Assembly (NCBI RefSeq): GCF_003049645.1
Contig: NZ_PYWK01000001.1
Location: 992,001-1,056,000, forward strand
Length of the DNA stretch: 64,000 nucleotides
Reading direction: 5' to 3'
Source of the DNA: Metasolibacillus fluoroglycofenilyticus
GTDB lineage: Bacteria > Bacillota > Bacilli > Bacillales_A > Planococcaceae
A program made the position numbers and the translations under genes. Of this stretch, positions 26,480-36,755 are shown in pieces. Position 1 is the first letter of the stretch. Each line of letters starts with the position of its first letter. The notes under the pieces were generated by a model. It did not search any database and was not told the DNA's origin. It worked only from the letters and a program-made list of their open reading frames with translations.

Positions 26480-26650
26480 TACTCTCACCATTCATAGATG
26501 ATGGGAGGGACGCTATATTGGACCTTGTTCAGCATATGTAAAGTTGCTCGCTAAACAAAGATAAGCCTCCGACGATAATCACAGATTTTTAAAACGAGTT
26601 TGAAGGCGCTTCAAAAAACTGAATGTAATTACGCCGAGGCGTAATTGATA
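26480..26650 (+). repeat. Family A dispersed repeat within the lexA leader (copy A6)
   Basis: A CACCATTCATAGATGATGGG hairpin edge, the core GCCTCCGACGATAATCACAG, the AGTTTGAAGGCGCTTCAAA pairing and the perfect end palindrome AATTACGCC-GA-GGCGTAATT (26627-26646). It lies between the predicted lexA transcription start (about 26664) and the lexA start codon, antisense to lexA. Confidence 0.8.
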
Positions 26651-26670
26651 GAACAAATTTTCTTATTTTC

Positions 26671-26710
26671 AGTATAACAAAAGAGAAAAATAAATGCAAA
26701 CATTAGTTCG
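26671..26710 (-). promoter_or_regulatory. lexA promoter with overlapping LexA box
   Basis: Minus strand: -35 TTGCAT (26699-26694), 17-bp spacer, -10 TATACT (26676-26671). CGAACTAATGTTTG (26710-26697) overlaps the -35 and fits CGAACRNRYGTTYG at 13 of 14 positions, so lexA is autoregulated. Confidence 0.8.
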
Positions 26711-26720
26711 AAAATAATTG

Positions 26721-26777
26721 TTGACAAAAACGTTTGTTCGTTTTAATATGAGAACATACATTCCGAACGAACATTCT
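26721..26777 (+). promoter_or_regulatory. yneA-yneB promoter with two LexA boxes
   Basis: -35 TTGACA (26721-26726), 17-bp spacer, -10 TAATAT (26744-26749). One LexA box fills the spacer (26727-26740; on the minus strand CGAACAAACGTTTT, 13 of 14). A second lies after the start (26764-26777, CGAACGAACATTCT, 12 of 14). Confidence 0.8.
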
Positions 26778-26795
26778 ATTTCAGGAGGCGTTACT

Positions 26796-27781
<986 letters not shown>

Positions 27782-27792
27782 GCAGTCTATTC

Positions 27793-27837
27793 AAAACGTA
27801 AAGTACAAGATAAATCACTTGCGCTTTACGTTTTTTT
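27793..27837 (+). terminator. Intrinsic terminator after yneB
   Basis: AAAACGTAAAG (27793-27803) pairs with CTTTACGTTTTTTT (27824-27837), followed by T-rich sequence. Confidence 0.85.
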
Positions 27838-27880
27838 CTCATACCTTTGTATTATGGAGTTTTAGAAAGGTGAGAAAAAT

Positions 27881-28117
27881 ATGTTATCCAAACAAAAATT
27901 AGCTCGAATTAATGCACTAGCAAAAAAAGCGAAGGAAGGTACGCTGACAGAGGCGGAAGCGAAAGAACGTACAGCACTTCGTAAAGAATACTTAGACACA
28001 TTCCGCGCAACGATGCGCGATACGATTGAGCATGTGAAAATAGTAGATCCGGAAGGCAATGATGTAACGCCAGAAAAACTAAAAGATATAAAAAGACAGA
28101 AGGGCTTTCTAAACTAA
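27881..28117 (+). CDS. ynzC: DUF896 / YnzC family small protein
   Basis: Protein of 78 residues with the helical-hairpin start MLSKQKLARINALAKKAKEG and TLTEAEAKERTALRKEYL, the DUF896 signature, then a C-terminal tail ending DIKRQKGFLN. B. subtilis YnzC is SOS-induced with yneA-yneB. Here an intrinsic terminator separates it from yneB, so independent or partly read-through expression is likely. AAAGGTGAG precedes ATG 27881. Function unknown. Confidence 0.9.
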   Translation: MLSKQKLARINALAKKAKEGTLTEAEAKERTALRKEYLDTFRATMRDTIEHVKIVDPEGNDVTPEKLKDIKRQKGFLN

Positions 28118-28210
28118 ATTTACACAATTTTATACAATGTGACACATTTAGCATTTAGTATGTGGAATTTCAAAGAAAACACCTGCTAACCATTGTTTTC
28201 TTTAACATTC

Positions 28211-28239
28211 TTGACTACACTATAAAGGTAGACTATATA
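28211..28239 (+). promoter_or_regulatory. tkt promoter
   Basis: -35 TTGACT (28211-28216), 17-bp spacer, -10 TATATA (28234-28239), about 20 bp before the tkt start codon. It is a near-consensus sigma-A promoter. Confidence 0.75.
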
Positions 28240-28260
28240 GCACGAGAAAGGATGTCAAAA

Positions 28261-30255
28261 ATGACTCAAACTCCGGATCAACTTGCAATTAATGCAATCC
28301 GTACATTGTCAATTGATGCAATTGAAAAAGCAAATTCTGGCCACCCTGGTTTACCAATGGGGGCAGCTCCAATGGCTTATACGCTATGGACAAAGCATTT
28401 ACGCCATAACCCACAAAATCCAAATTGGTATAACCGTGATCGTTTTGTGTTATCTGCTGGTCATGGCTCTATGCTACTTTATAGCTTATTACATTTAGGA
28501 GGCTATGATTTACCAATGGAAGAAATTAAAAACTTCCGTCAATGGGATTCATTAACGCCTGGTCACCCAGAGTACGGTCATACTGCTGGTGTTGAAGCAA
28601 CAACAGGACCTCTTGGACAAGGTATCGCCATGACTGTCGGTATGGCGATGGCTGAGGCGCATCTTGCGGCTAAATATAATAAAGATGGGCATAAAATTGT
28701 AGATCATTACACATATGCTCTATGTGGTGATGGCGATTTAATGGAAGGTGTAGCTGCAGAAGCAATTTCATTAGCAGGTCATCTGCAATTAGAAAAATTA
28801 ATCGTGCTTTACGACAGTAATGATATTTCACTAGATGGCGAGCTAGGCATGTCATTCTCTGAAAACGTTCAAAAGCGCTTTGAATCATATGGTTGGAACT
28901 ATTTACGCGTTGATGATGGGAACGATGTAGCGGATTTAAGTGCTAAAATCGAAGAGGCGAAGCAACTAAAAGGCAAGCCAACATTAATCGAAGTGAAAAC
29001 TGTCATCGGCTATGGTTCACCGAATAAATCAGGTAAATCAGATTCGCATGGTGCACCTCTTGGAGCAGATGAGGTAGTATTAACAAAAACGCATTACGGT
29101 TGGGAGCACGGGCCATTCAGCATCCCACAAGAAGTATATGAAACATTTAAAGAAGCAGCAGAACGTCAAGGTGTTGCAGCGGAAAATGCTTGGAACGAAC
29201 AATTCGAGGCTTACCGAACTGCATATCCAGAGTTAGCTGCGGAATTTGAAAATGCTATGGAAGGCGATTTACCAGCAGACTTTGCAGCGGAAGTACCAGT
29301 ATATGAAGCAGGTAAGTCTGTCGCAACACGCTCATCTTCAGGTGATGTAATTAACGCTTTAGCGAAAAAATTACCATCATTCTTCGGAGGTAGTGCTGAC
29401 TTAGCAAGCTCAAATAAAACGACAATTAAAGGCGCAGGCGATTTCTCAGCAGAAAACTATGCAGGTCGCAATATTTGGTTTGGCGTACGCGAGTTTGCAA
29501 TGGGTGCAGCATTAAATGGTATGGCATTACACGGTGGGTTAAATGTATTCGGTGCGACATTCTTCGTCTTCTCCGACTATGTTCGTCCGGCGGTGCGTCT
29601 ATCTGCATTAATGGGCTTACCCGTAACATACGTCTTTACACATGATTCAATTGCTGTTGGTGAAGATGGTCCAACACATGAGCCAATTGAACATTTAGCA
29701 TCATTACGCGCAATGCCAAACTTAAATGTGATTCGTCCAGCAGATGCAAATGAGTCGGCAGAGGCATGGAAGCAAGCAATATTATCACCGAGTACACCAA
29801 CTGCTTTAGTATTATCACGTCAAAACTTACCAGTGTTAGACACAACAGCGGAGTTAGCAGCTGAAGGTGTAGCTCGTGGTGGTTATGTAATTTCATCAGC
29901 AACAAAAGCAACGCCAGATGCAATTTTAATTGCTGCAGGCTCTGAGGTTGCTTTAGCAGTGGATGCGCAAAAAGCTTTACTTGCTGATGGTATTGACGTA
30001 TCAGTTGTATCAATGCCATCAACATTTGCATTTGATCAACAGGATGCAGCATATAGAGAAACTGTATTACCAAAGGCTGTTACAAAGCGTTTGGCAATTG
30101 AAATGGGAGCTACACAAAGCTGGTATAAATATGTTGGCCTAGACGGTGATGTATTAGGTATCGACACATTCGGCGCATCAGCACCTGGTGACCTAGTAAT
30201 CGAAAAATTCGGCTTCACAGTTGAGAATGTAGTCAATAAAGTAAAAGCACTATAA
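28261..30255 (+). CDS. tkt: Transketolase
   Basis: Protein of 664 residues, the full family size, a thiamine-diphosphate enzyme of the pentose phosphate pathway moving two-carbon units between sugars. Visible motifs: [10 protein letters not shown] near the N-terminus, the ThDP motif GDGDLMEGV...ND (about residues 154-185), HGAPLG, and the [18 protein letters not shown] block in the pyrimidine domain. ATG 28261 follows GAAAGGA by 9 bp; ATG 28252 overlaps that site. A promoter precedes and a strong terminator follows it, so it is monocistronic. Its place after lexA-yneA-yneB-ynzC matches B. subtilis. Confidence 0.97.
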   Translation: MTQTPDQLAINAIRTLSIDAIEKANSGHPGLPMGAAPMAYTLWTKHLRHNPQNPNWYNRDRFVLSAGHGSMLLYSLLHLGGYDLPMEEIKNFRQWDSLTPGHPEYGHTAGVEATTGPLGQGIAMTVGMAMAEAHLAAKYNKDGHKIVDHYTYALCGDGDLMEGVAAEAISLAGHLQLEKLIVLYDSNDISLDGELGMSFSENVQKRFESYGWNYLRVDDGNDVADLSAKIEEAKQLKGKPTLIEVKTVIGYGSPNKSGKSDSHGAPLGADEVVLTKTHYGWEHGPFSIPQEVYETFKEAAERQGVAAENAWNEQFEAYRTAYPELAAEFENAMEGDLPADFAAEVPVYEAGKSVATRSSSGDVINALAKKLPSFFGGSADLASSNKTTIKGAGDFSAENYAGRNIWFGVREFAMGAALNGMALHGGLNVFGATFFVFSDYVRPAVRLSALMGLPVTYVFTHDSIAVGEDGPTHEPIEHLASLRAMPNLNVIRPADANESAEAWKQAILSPSTPTALVLSRQNLPVLDTTAELAAEGVARGGYVISSATKATPDAILIAAGSEVALAVDAQKALLADGIDVSVVSMPSTFAFDQQDAAYRETVLPKAVTKRLAIEMGATQSWYKYVGLDGDVLGIDTFGASAPGDLVIEKFGFTVENVVNKVKAL

Positions 30256-30265
30256 GCTTTGCATA

Positions 30266-30318
30266 AAAGAAGGTGTCTGAAAGCATGCGATTGCATTGCT
30301 TTTTAGACACCTTCTTTC
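30266..30318 (+). terminator. Intrinsic terminator after tkt
   Basis: AAAGAAGGTGTCT (30266-30278) pairs with AGACACCTTCTTT (30305-30317); T-rich sequence follows. Confidence 0.85.
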
Positions 30319-30444
30319 TATTTTGTTGAGATAATCACTATAAATAGCTACATTTTATAAATTGTTGAGAGTACTAAATTTACAGCTACTTCTTTTCAAC
30401 TTTAAATTGAGTAAGTAGCTATGGTAAGGATTAGATAGCCACAC

Positions 30445-30508
30445 AAAAAACCCCGAACCATCTAATGAAACGCTAACTTTTTAGTGATTCGTGATAGTTC
30501 GGGGGTTC
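30445..30508 (-). terminator. Terminator of the lia-type operon
   Basis: Minus strand: AACCCCCGAACTATC (30507-30493) pairs with GATGGTTCGGGG (30462-30451), followed by a T-run (30450-30445). It lies about 40 bp past the liaR stop. Confidence 0.8.
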
Positions 30509-30546
30509 TATTTAGTTAGTTTATAAATTATATAAATGCAGTCTTC

Positions 30547-31179
30547 TTATTTTGCTAGCCCATTTTGGAAGGCGTAAACGACTGCTTGTGTACGGTCTTG
30601 TACGTCGAGTTTACTTAAAATATTGCTAACATGTGTTTTCACTGTTTTTAATGCGATAAAAAGTTCATCTGCGATTTCTTGGTTTGCCTTGCCTTGTGCC
30701 ATTAAAAGAAGGACTTCCATTTCGCGCTCAGTTAAGCTTTCATGTAATGGGATAGCAGTGCCACCGCGCATTCTTGAAATCATTTTTGTCGTCACTTCAG
30801 GTTCTAAAACCGTTTCGCCATTTATCGTTTTGCGAATAGCGTCTGCGATTTGCTTGGCATTTGATGTTTTCAAAATATAGCTTACAGCGCCTGCTTCAAG
30901 GGCAGGATATACTTTGTCATCGTCTAAAAAACTTGTTACCATCATGACCTTGGCAGCAGGCCATTGTTGTAAAATTTTTTCTGTTGCTTCTGCGCCTGTC
31001 ATAACAGGCATTACATTATCCATTAAAATTAAGTCGGGTCGTAAAGATAATGCTTTTTCGATTGCATCTAAGCCGTTTTCTGCCTCGCCAATAACTTCGA
31101 TATCAGGCTGCGCAGATAAATAGGCTGCTACACCGATACGCACCATTTCATGGTCATCTACAAGTAATACTTTAATCAA
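30547..31179 (-). CDS. liaR: Envelope-stress response regulator LiaR/VraR type
   Basis: Protein of 210 residues: receiver domain with DDHEMVRIG, the phosphoacceptor Asp in [12 protein letters not shown] (about 54), and a C-terminal LuxR/NarL HTH ([35 protein letters not shown]). It is regulator of the LiaFSR system responding to cell-wall antibiotics. TTG 31179 is preferred because AAAGGTGA lies a few bases upstream and the product then begins [13 protein letters not shown]; a GTG at 31188 would sit in the ribosome site. The 5' end overlaps the liaS stop. Last gene of the operon. Confidence 0.92.
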   Translation of the reverse strand: MIKVLLVDDHEMVRIGVAAYLSAQPDIEVIGEAENGLDAIEKALSLRPDLILMDNVMPVMTGAEATEKILQQWPAAKVMMVTSFLDDDKVYPALEAGAVSYILKTSNAKQIADAIRKTINGETVLEPEVTTKMISRMRGGTAIPLHESLTEREMEVLLLMAQGKANQEIADELFIALKTVKTHVSNILSKLDVQDRTQAVVYAFQNGLAK

Positions 31180-32197
31180 GCTGTTCACCTTTCTTTCTCG
31201 GAACTTTTACTTCGACAATTGTCCCTTCATTTGGAACGGAAACAATTTTATATAGGCAGCCAATTTCAACTGCGCGCTCTGCAATATTATTTAAGCCATA
31301 TGAGGTACTTTTACCGGATTGGTTATCAAAGCCAATACCGTTATCTTGAATGCGTAAAATCGCATAATCATCTCTTGCTACAAATAATAGCTCGACTTCC
31401 GTTGCTTTCGCATGGCGCAATGTGTTGGAAAGTGCCTCCTGTGCAATGCGGAATAGATGGTCTTCCTCTGCTTTTGTAAGCTCAATTTCTTCTAATTTAT
31501 AATCTATATGAAAGTACACCTTTTGCTGTAATTCTTGAATTAAATCGTTTAGCCCTTCTGCCAATGTTTTGTTGCGCAATGCGATAGGGCGCAGATGTAA
31601 AAGAAGTGCACGCATCTCAAGCTGTGTTTGTTGGACAATTTTTTCAATTTGCCCAATCTGTAGCTTGGATTGCGGATTTTCTTCTTGTTCAGTTAAAGCA
31701 GAGAGCAGCATAGAGGCTGCGAAAAGCTGCTGCGATACAGAGTCGTGCAGCTCACGTGCTAAACGCTGGCGCTCTTCAATTAATCTTTCCTGCACAATTT
31801 TATCGTTTGTTTCGGCTTTTTCATTTGATAAACGCTGTAATGCTGCGCGCTGAGATTCGATTAAAGCTCCTGCCTCATTGATTGCCTTTTTCATTGGGCG
31901 TGAGATGCCGCGTTTTTTTAGCGGCTTAAATTCTGGGTCAATTAATTTATTAATTGTGCGTGTCGTGGAAATTTCACGTGTTTTTGTTAAGACGGACATC
32001 CATAGACTAATAAAAAACGAAATTGTAAATATGGCACTTACAATCGTGAAAACAAGGGGTAACTCGCCAAGCTTCTCATCGATAAAGAAGCGCCATTTTT
32101 CCTCTGTAGGCTCACCTAAAATAAAAACTAAAAAACTAAAGGTTGTTGATGATAAAAGGGTGAAAAGTACAATAATACGAAAAATAAATCCAATCAT
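31172..32197 (-). CDS. liaS: Sensor histidine kinase LiaS/VraS type
   Basis: Protein of 341 residues with two membrane helices (about 1-25 and 45-68) and almost no extracellular loop, i.e. an intramembrane-sensing kinase. The HisKA_3 dimerisation domain carries [18 protein letters not shown] (phospho-His), and the ATPase domain has DNGIGF and [14 protein letters not shown] 32197 overlaps the liaF stop (ATGA) with GGAGGTGA 7 bp upstream. Longer readings start inside liaF. In Bacillus, LiaF holds this kinase inactive until wall stress. Confidence 0.92.
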   Translation of the reverse strand: MIGFIFRIIVLFTLLSSTTFSFLVFILGEPTEEKWRFFIDEKLGELPLVFTIVSAIFTISFFISLWMSVLTKTREISTTRTINKLIDPEFKPLKKRGISRPMKKAINEAGALIESQRAALQRLSNEKAETNDKIVQERLIEERQRLARELHDSVSQQLFAASMLLSALTEQEENPQSKLQIGQIEKIVQQTQLEMRALLLHLRPIALRNKTLAEGLNDLIQELQQKVYFHIDYKLEEIELTKAEEDHLFRIAQEALSNTLRHAKATEVELLFVARDDYAILRIQDNGIGFDNQSGKSTSYGLNNIAERAVEIGCLYKIVSVPNEGTIVEVKVPRKKGEQLD

Positions 32198-32871
32198 GCA
32201 CGCGTCACCTCCACATCGCCAAACCATGTTGAAACATTGATTACGAGGAGGCGTTTTTCATCGGGCTGACCATCCTCAAATTTTAGGCTTTCGTTTATTA
32301 ACTGTTTAGGAGGCTCATGCAAGCAACAAGCTTGCCCATAAAATGTCGTATAGTGCAGGCGAAGCGAGACTTCATAAGGTACAATTATATGAACTTTACC
32401 GATAGCCTGCTGAATTGTAATAACTGATTTGCCCGCTGGAAGTATCGTCTGTGTCGCATCGACAACAATATCGCCAATAAAACGCTTTAGCAGTATGTCC
32501 TCCCATTTATACGGTTCTAAAGCTCCATTCGTTGCTCCAATTAATTGATTTTTAGTTGTAGAGGAAGTCCAGCCTTGATTTGTTATTTCTACAGTTACCT
32601 CCTCTTTTGTAAGCTGTTTATAAAGCAAATAACCAATGAGAACAATGAAATAAAGCTTTAAGCTCCATAATGTGAAAAGAGCGATAATAATAAATAATGC
32701 ACCTGTCCATAGTAAAAATTTGCGCTGTTGTTTCATGCCAAAATACAGAGAGATTATACCGAAAAATAGTACAAAAACCGCTCCATTATGAAATAGCGAA
32801 AGCTCAATTAGCATGATTAATAATAAACCTAGAAGAAAATAAGTAAATTGATCGGTTGTTAGCCGTTTCAT
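32194..32871 (-). CDS. liaF: LiaF-like negative regulator of LiaRS
   Basis: Protein of 225 residues. The N-terminal half has hydrophobic segments (about 10-28, 33-45, 48-66, 68-83). The C-terminal half is a beta-rich cell-wall-active antibiotics response domain, with LLKRFIGDIVVDATQTILPAGKSVITIQQAIGKVHIIVP and a closing WFGDVEV motif. This is the LiaF/VraT build. It is translationally coupled to liaS. A 24-bp perfect hairpin stands between liaH and liaF and probably sets their relative expression. Confidence 0.88.
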   Translation of the reverse strand: MKRLTTDQFTYFLLGLLLIMLIELSLFHNGAVFVLFFGIISLYFGMKQQRKFLLWTGALFIIIALFTLWSLKLYFIVLIGYLLYKQLTKEEVTVEITNQGWTSSTTKNQLIGATNGALEPYKWEDILLKRFIGDIVVDATQTILPAGKSVITIQQAIGKVHIIVPYEVSLRLHYTTFYGQACCLHEPPKQLINESLKFEDGQPDEKRLLVINVSTWFGDVEVTRA

Positions 32872-32900
32872 AGAAGTGGTCTCCTTTCAAAATGTAAACT

Positions 32901-32952
32901 CTTTTATCTTGATTCAACAGATGTACAAACATCTGTTGAATCAAGATAAAAG
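32901..32952 (-). terminator. 24-bp perfect hairpin between liaH and liaF
   Basis: Arms 32901-32924 and 32929-32952 are perfect inverted repeats with a four-base loop (ACAA). No T-run follows, so it is more like an attenuator or mRNA processing/stability element than a full terminator. Confidence 0.7.
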
Positions 32953-32982
32953 GGAGAGGATGTGTACCCTCTCCGACTATGG

Positions 32983-33636
32983 CTATTCTACTATAGCATG
33001 ATTTTGCTGTTGTTCGTTAGCTGCAATTGCTTTTTGTTCTTTCTCCAGCTTTGCGAGTCGTGATTCAAATGTTGTTACTTCATATTTATGGTCAATTTTT
33101 GCTGCGATATCATCAAAATAGCTAGATAGTTCCTCGAAGCTGCCTGCATCTTGAGTGTTAAGAACTTTATCCATTTGATGGTGTGCTCGTACAACATTTT
33201 CTTTGCCCATTAATTGCAACTGACGCACCTTCATATCTTTAATTTTATGTTTCATTGTTTCAAACTTACGCTCTAATTCAAAGTATTCAGTTGTGCATGC
33301 ATCGATGCTAGAAAGTAACCCAACTTTACGCGCTGTGTATGCTTCCACTTCACCTTGTGCAAAGGCGATTAAGTCGTTCTCGTTGCTCAAGATAGCAAGG
33401 TTTAATTGTTGCTCACGTTTTGCTAGCATTGTTTCTGCTTCTTTTAATTGTGCTTCTAGCTCTTGTTTTAGTTGCCCTTGACGCGCTAATAATTTACCTG
33501 TTTGCTCGGTTTGCTGCTCTGCCTCACGGATATATTGATTTAAAAGGGCGATTGGATTTTTGCGCTCCTTTTTATCAAAGAAATCATGTAAATCTGCCTG
33601 TAATTGATGTTTAAAACGTGTGAATAAGTTTGTCAT
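32983..33636 (-). CDS. liaH: PspA/LiaH phage-shock-type membrane-protection protein
   Basis: Protein of 217 residues, almost entirely helical and charged, with the PspA/IM30 signature near the N-terminus (NPIALLNQYIREAEQQ) and long coiled coils (about 30-150). These proteins form large assemblies at the cytoplasmic face of the membrane under stress and are the main output of LiaR in Bacillus. It lies second in the leftward operon, 20 bp after the small membrane protein, ahead of the regulatory genes. Confidence 0.9.
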   Translation of the reverse strand: MTNLFTRFKHQLQADLHDFFDKKERKNPIALLNQYIREAEQQTEQTGKLLARQGQLKQELEAQLKEAETMLAKREQQLNLAILSNENDLIAFAQGEVEAYTARKVGLLSSIDACTTEYFELERKFETMKHKIKDMKVRQLQLMGKENVVRAHHQMDKVLNTQDAGSFEELSSYFDDIAAKIDHKYEVTTFESRLAKLEKEQKAIAANEQQQNHAIVE

Positions 33637-33656
33637 TATAAATCCGCTCCTTCTTA

Positions 33657-33998
33657 TTATTTAGAGATTTTTGCCCATTCTTTTTCAAAGTTATTGAATG
33701 GGTCATCACTTGCTTCCACAACATTTGCTTCTTTTTTCCAATTTTTAGCGATATAATAAAGTGCAATAATCGCAATTAATCCGATAAATGCTGGGATGTT
33801 TGATGCAGCGCTAAGGACACCTACTAATGCAACTGTCGTACTCATAATTTTTCCAAATACCGATGTACATTTTGTGTAGTAGTGTAAACCTGCTGCCACA
33901 AGTAGTCCTGAGAATAGTAAGCCGAGCATTGGTCCAAGTAACGCTAAGGCAATTAGAAAAGCAATGGAGCCTCCGATAAAGTAAAGAAATTTTTTCAT
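33657..33998 (-). CDS. lmo0954-type small membrane protein, first gene of the lia-type operon
   Basis: Protein of 113 residues with three or four hydrophobic segments (about 3-20, 22-40, 52-66, 68-84) and a charged tail DDPFNNFEKEWAKISK. This fits the lmo0954 family of membrane proteins, often encoded with PspA/LiaH. It may play the part of LiaI, anchoring the PspA-like protein to the membrane (inference from position). AAAGGAGGTCAA precedes ATG 33998. The operon promoter must lie just upstream (34000-34080), but I could not place its boxes confidently. Confidence 0.75.
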   Translation of the reverse strand: MKKFLYFIGGSIAFLIALALLGPMLGLLFSGLLVAAGLHYYTKCTSVFGKIMSTTVALVGVLSAASNIPAFIGLIAIIALYYIAKNWKKEANVVEASDDPFNNFEKEWAKISK

Positions 33999-34116
33999 TT
34001 TGTTGACCTCCTTTTGTTGATACCTTTATGTTAAAGGAAGTTTGTTTTTTGCATAACGACCTGTAAATGTATCTTTTTCTAGGTCTGGGGGCTGAGGTGA
34101 GATGAGACCTATTTAA

Positions 34117-34324
34117 GGGGCTATCCGAAAAGTACATTTTGTTTTGCCACCGCATTGAAATCAATGTTTTCATCGCTTCACTTTTACTGAAAGCTAACAC
34201 CGCTAAAGCCAATGTTCATCCCATTTTTAAAAGAGGCGCTTTCTATTTATATGAACCAACATTTTGTGAAACATCATTGCTACTGTCCAAAATGCCGGCT
34301 ATGCACGGCTTTTTGGACAGCCTC
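34117..34324. repeat. Family D MITE-like repeat (copy D1)
   Basis: Terminal inverted repeats GGGGCTATCCGAAAAG (34117-34132) and CTTTTTGGACAGCCTC (34309-34324). The body is about 80% similar by eye to 49205-49390. It ends in the hairpin 34283-34320 with loop region GCTATGCACGGC. No ORF is supported inside. Confidence 0.8.
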
Positions 34325-34400
34325 ATTTGTATTTATTTTTCATAATGCAATATAGGAGTATTTAGAATATACTTGTGATAGAAATCAAGAGAAATAACAA

Positions 34401-34429
34401 TAGAAAGCGCAAATAAAGTAGTGTATAAT
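34401..34429 (+). promoter_or_regulatory. Probable yneF promoter
   Basis: -10 TATAAT (34424-34429) preceded at 17 bp by a weak -35 TAGAAA (34401-34406). Confidence 0.5.
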
Positions 34430-34482
34430 GCTTTGTGGAGAGTTTTCTCGTGAGATAGGTAATGGAGGAGGTAGGTTTAACG

Positions 34483-34701
34483 ATGACATGGGCATGGATT
34501 CTTGGAATTATTGTTGCTTTAATTGCTGGGGTTGCATTGGGCTTCTTCCTTGCGCGTCAATATATGATGAAGTACTTGAAAGAAAATCCACCGATAAATG
34601 AACAAATGATTCGTGTTATGATGGCTCAAATGGGACGTACACCGTCTGAAAAGCAAGTTCGTCAAATGATGGCACAGATGAATAAAATTCAAACTAAATA
34701 A
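34483..34701 (+). CDS. yneF: YneF family (UPF0154) small membrane protein
   Basis: Protein of 72 residues: one N-terminal membrane helix ([22 protein letters not shown]) and a cytoplasmic tail with the conserved [32 protein letters not shown] block, matching UPF0154/YneF in length and sequence. ATG 34483 is chosen because AGGAGGTAGG lies upstream; ATG 34462 is before that site. In B. subtilis yneF also lies near tkt. Function unknown. Confidence 0.92.
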   Translation: MTWAWILGIIVALIAGVALGFFLARQYMMKYLKENPPINEQMIRVMMAQMGRTPSEKQVRQMMAQMNKIQTK

Positions 34702-34710
34702 GTAAGAGAG

Positions 34711-34746
34711 AAGATGTCTGTAAAATAAGCGGGCATCTTTTTTTAT
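34711..34746 (+). terminator. Intrinsic terminator after yneF
   Basis: AAGATGTC pairs with GGCATCTT (one G-U pair), followed by an uninterrupted T-run at 34738-34744. Confidence 0.75.
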
Positions 34747-34829
34747 TGCTGAAATTACTAATTAAAAATGCAGATAAAATATAGTTATTTGTTGTAATTG
34801 GGGGAATAATACAAGAAAGAGAGGATAGG

Positions 34830-34955
34830 ATGATTGTTTTGCCACGTGAGAATTTTATGAAAGAAGATTTGCTTATAGCTGCGATTCGCAGAGGGTTTTC
34901 AGAATTTAAGGATGAACTTATAAATTTGCAACAGAGGAAGAAAGTATTTTATTAA
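34830..34955 (+). CDS. Small hypothetical protein, 41 aa
   Basis: An open frame of 41 residues beginning MIVLPRENFMKEDLL and ending QQRKKVFY, preceded by AGAGAGGAT close to the ATG. Composition is amphipathic and charged, with no membrane segment. I do not recognise a family. It lies alone in the gap between yneF and the thiolase gene. It could be a real small protein or a chance or decayed frame. Confidence 0.35.
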   Translation: MIVLPRENFMKEDLLIAAIRRGFSEFKDELINLQQRKKVFY

Positions 34956-35142
34956 AGTAAAGGGAAATACAAATAAGCCTTAATTAAAAAAACGCAGATA
35001 GTCAAAGAAATTCGCAAATACTTCAGATTTGCTTGTGCCCTCTATTTTTAAACCCCTATGTTTCGCATATAAATTTGAGAGGGAATTTGGTAAAATAATT
35101 ATGTGCAAACAAAAGGTCTGATGAATTTAAGGGGGAAATGTG

Positions 35143-36324
35143 ATGACAAATGAAGTAGTAATTGTAAGTGCTGTGCGAACGGCGATTGGAGCTTTTCAGG
35201 GGACTTTAAAGGATATACAGGCACAGCAGTTGGGGAGTATTGTTATAAAGGAAGCGATTAAGCGAGCGAATATTGAGCCGCAATTCGTGGATGAGGTTAT
35301 AATGGGCAATGTTCTTGCAGCGGGGCTTGGGCAAAATCCAGCGCGTCAGGCTGCGTTAAAGGCTGGTTTGCCTTATGCAGTGCCAGCAATGACGATTAAT
35401 AAAGTGTGTGGCTCAGGGCTAAAGGCAGTGCATTTAGCAGCGCAAGCAATCGCGCTTGGGGATGCGGAAATCGTTGTTGCGGGTGGCTTTGAAAATATGA
35501 GCCAAGCACCATATGTTTTGAAAAATGCACGTGAAGGCTTCCGTATGGGCGACCAGAAGATTGTTGATACGATGATTCATGATGGACTATGGTGTGCACA
35601 AAATGATTACCATATGGGAATTACCGCAGAAAACTTATGTGATAAATACGAAATTACACGCGAGGAGCAGGATGCTTTTGCAGCGCGTTCACAGGCGAGA
35701 GCTGCACAGGCGATTGCTGCTGGCAAATTTGAGGCTGAAATTGTGCCTGTAGAAATACCACAGCGTAAAGGTGAGCCGATTGTTTTCGCACAGGATGAAT
35801 ATGTTAAAGCTAACTCGACAGTGGAAAAGCTTGCAGCGCTCCGCCCAGCATTTAAAAAGGAAGGCTCGGTTACAGCAGGTAATGCATCGGGTATTAATGA
35901 CGGTGCGGCTGCACTCGTATTAATGTCTAAGAAGCGCGCGCTTGAGCTAGGTTTAACGCCGATGGCAACAATTATTTCTAATGCGAGCGTAGGGGTTGAC
36001 CCACAAGTGATGGGCACAGGCCCAATTAAAGCGGTGCAAAAGGCGTTAGCGATAGCTAATAAATCATTGCCAGACATGGATTTGATTGAAGCGAATGAAG
36101 CTTTTGCAGCACAGGCAATTGCTGTTGACCGCGAGCTGCAATTTGACCATGATAAACTCAATGTGAATGGGGGCGCAATCGCATTGGGGCATCCAATTGG
36201 TGCAAGTGGTGCGCGTATATTAGTAACATTATTACATGAAATGCAAAAACGAGATGTTACACTCGGACTTGCTACATTATGTATCGGTGGCGGGCAAGGT
36301 GTTGCGACGATTGTACAACGGTAG
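35143..36324 (+). CDS. Acetyl-CoA C-acetyltransferase (thiolase)
   Basis: Protein of 393 residues, the standard thiolase length. It joins two acetyl-CoA to acetoacetyl-CoA or runs the reverse. The acyl-enzyme Cys is in [14 protein letters not shown] (about 88), the catalytic His in [16 protein letters not shown] (about 349), and the second Cys in LCIGGGQG (about 379). GGGGG precedes ATG 35143; a GTG three bases earlier is also possible. The yqkE-like gene starts 9 bp after the stop. No other ketone or butanol genes are near, so the metabolic direction is open. Confidence 0.93.
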   Translation: MTNEVVIVSAVRTAIGAFQGTLKDIQAQQLGSIVIKEAIKRANIEPQFVDEVIMGNVLAAGLGQNPARQAALKAGLPYAVPAMTINKVCGSGLKAVHLAAQAIALGDAEIVVAGGFENMSQAPYVLKNAREGFRMGDQKIVDTMIHDGLWCAQNDYHMGITAENLCDKYEITREEQDAFAARSQARAAQAIAAGKFEAEIVPVEIPQRKGEPIVFAQDEYVKANSTVEKLAALRPAFKKEGSVTAGNASGINDGAAALVLMSKKRALELGLTPMATIISNASVGVDPQVMGTGPIKAVQKALAIANKSLPDMDLIEANEAFAAQAIAVDRELQFDHDKLNVNGGAIALGHPIGASGARILVTLLHEMQKRDVTLGLATLCIGGGQGVATIVQR

Positions 36325-36333
36325 GTGAAAAAA

Positions 36334-36591
36334 ATGGCTAAAAAGAAATTTGGTCAAAAGCAGGCAGCACAGCCGAGGCTTGAGCAAGAAAAAGCACCGA
36401 CATTGCAGGAGCAGCTAGGTGGCGATGTGCTTGCAAAGCTAAAGGCAACGAAGCAGGCGCTTGTAGATAAAGAGCAGGCTGCTGAGGAAGAGCGTCAAGC
36501 AAGGCTTGCTTTTGAGCGCAAGCAACGTGAGAAAAATATGAGCTTTGAGGAGCTGCTAGAGCAGTACGGCGATAAAGGCTCGAAATATTAA
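36334..36591 (+). CDS. YqkE family small charged protein
   Basis: Protein of 85 residues, very rich in K, E, Q and A, forming a coiled coil (about 15-70), with MAKKKFGQKQ at the start and the family tail MSFEELLEQYGDKGSKY. It fits the YqkE family of unknown function, found in this neighbourhood (yqkE-yqkF-nudF-fur-xerD) in B. subtilis. AGGTGA lies before ATG 36334. Probably co-transcribed with the thiolase. Confidence 0.8.
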   Translation: MAKKKFGQKQAAQPRLEQEKAPTLQEQLGGDVLAKLKATKQALVDKEQAAEEERQARLAFERKQREKNMSFEELLEQYGDKGSKY

Positions 36592-36710
36592 ATAAAAGGC
36601 GGAGCGGGGGCATTTAAAAAGTTGAGTTATTCTTTGTTACAGCGAAAAATGGGTTTTCATTATTTTATTTTAAAATGAGTTACCTACTTTTTTATTAAAG
36701 ACAAACGAAA

Positions 36711-36746
36711 CGTCCCAAAAGCAGGAGAAGTACTGCTTTTGGGACG
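36711..36746. terminator. Convergent terminator hairpin
   Basis: CGTCCCAAAAGCAG (36711-36724) and CTGCTTTTGGGACG (36733-36746) form a perfect 14-bp stem between the yqkE-like gene and the convergent VanZ gene. T-rich sequence follows shortly on the plus strand. Confidence 0.7.
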
Positions 36747-36755
36747 CTCCTCTCC

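Noticed and set aside
29426..30073. Antisense open frames across tkt
   Set aside because: They follow the codon pattern of tkt on the other strand and are rich in H, L and Q; no ribosome sites.
30348..30421. TAGCTAC / GTAGCTA pairing between tkt and liaR
   Set aside because: Only seven bases about 60 bp apart, with no supporting inner stem; likely chance in AT-rich DNA.
34139..34345. 68-residue open frame inside repeat D1
   Set aside because: It is entirely repeat DNA, and the frame is not shared by the sister copy at 49.2 kb.
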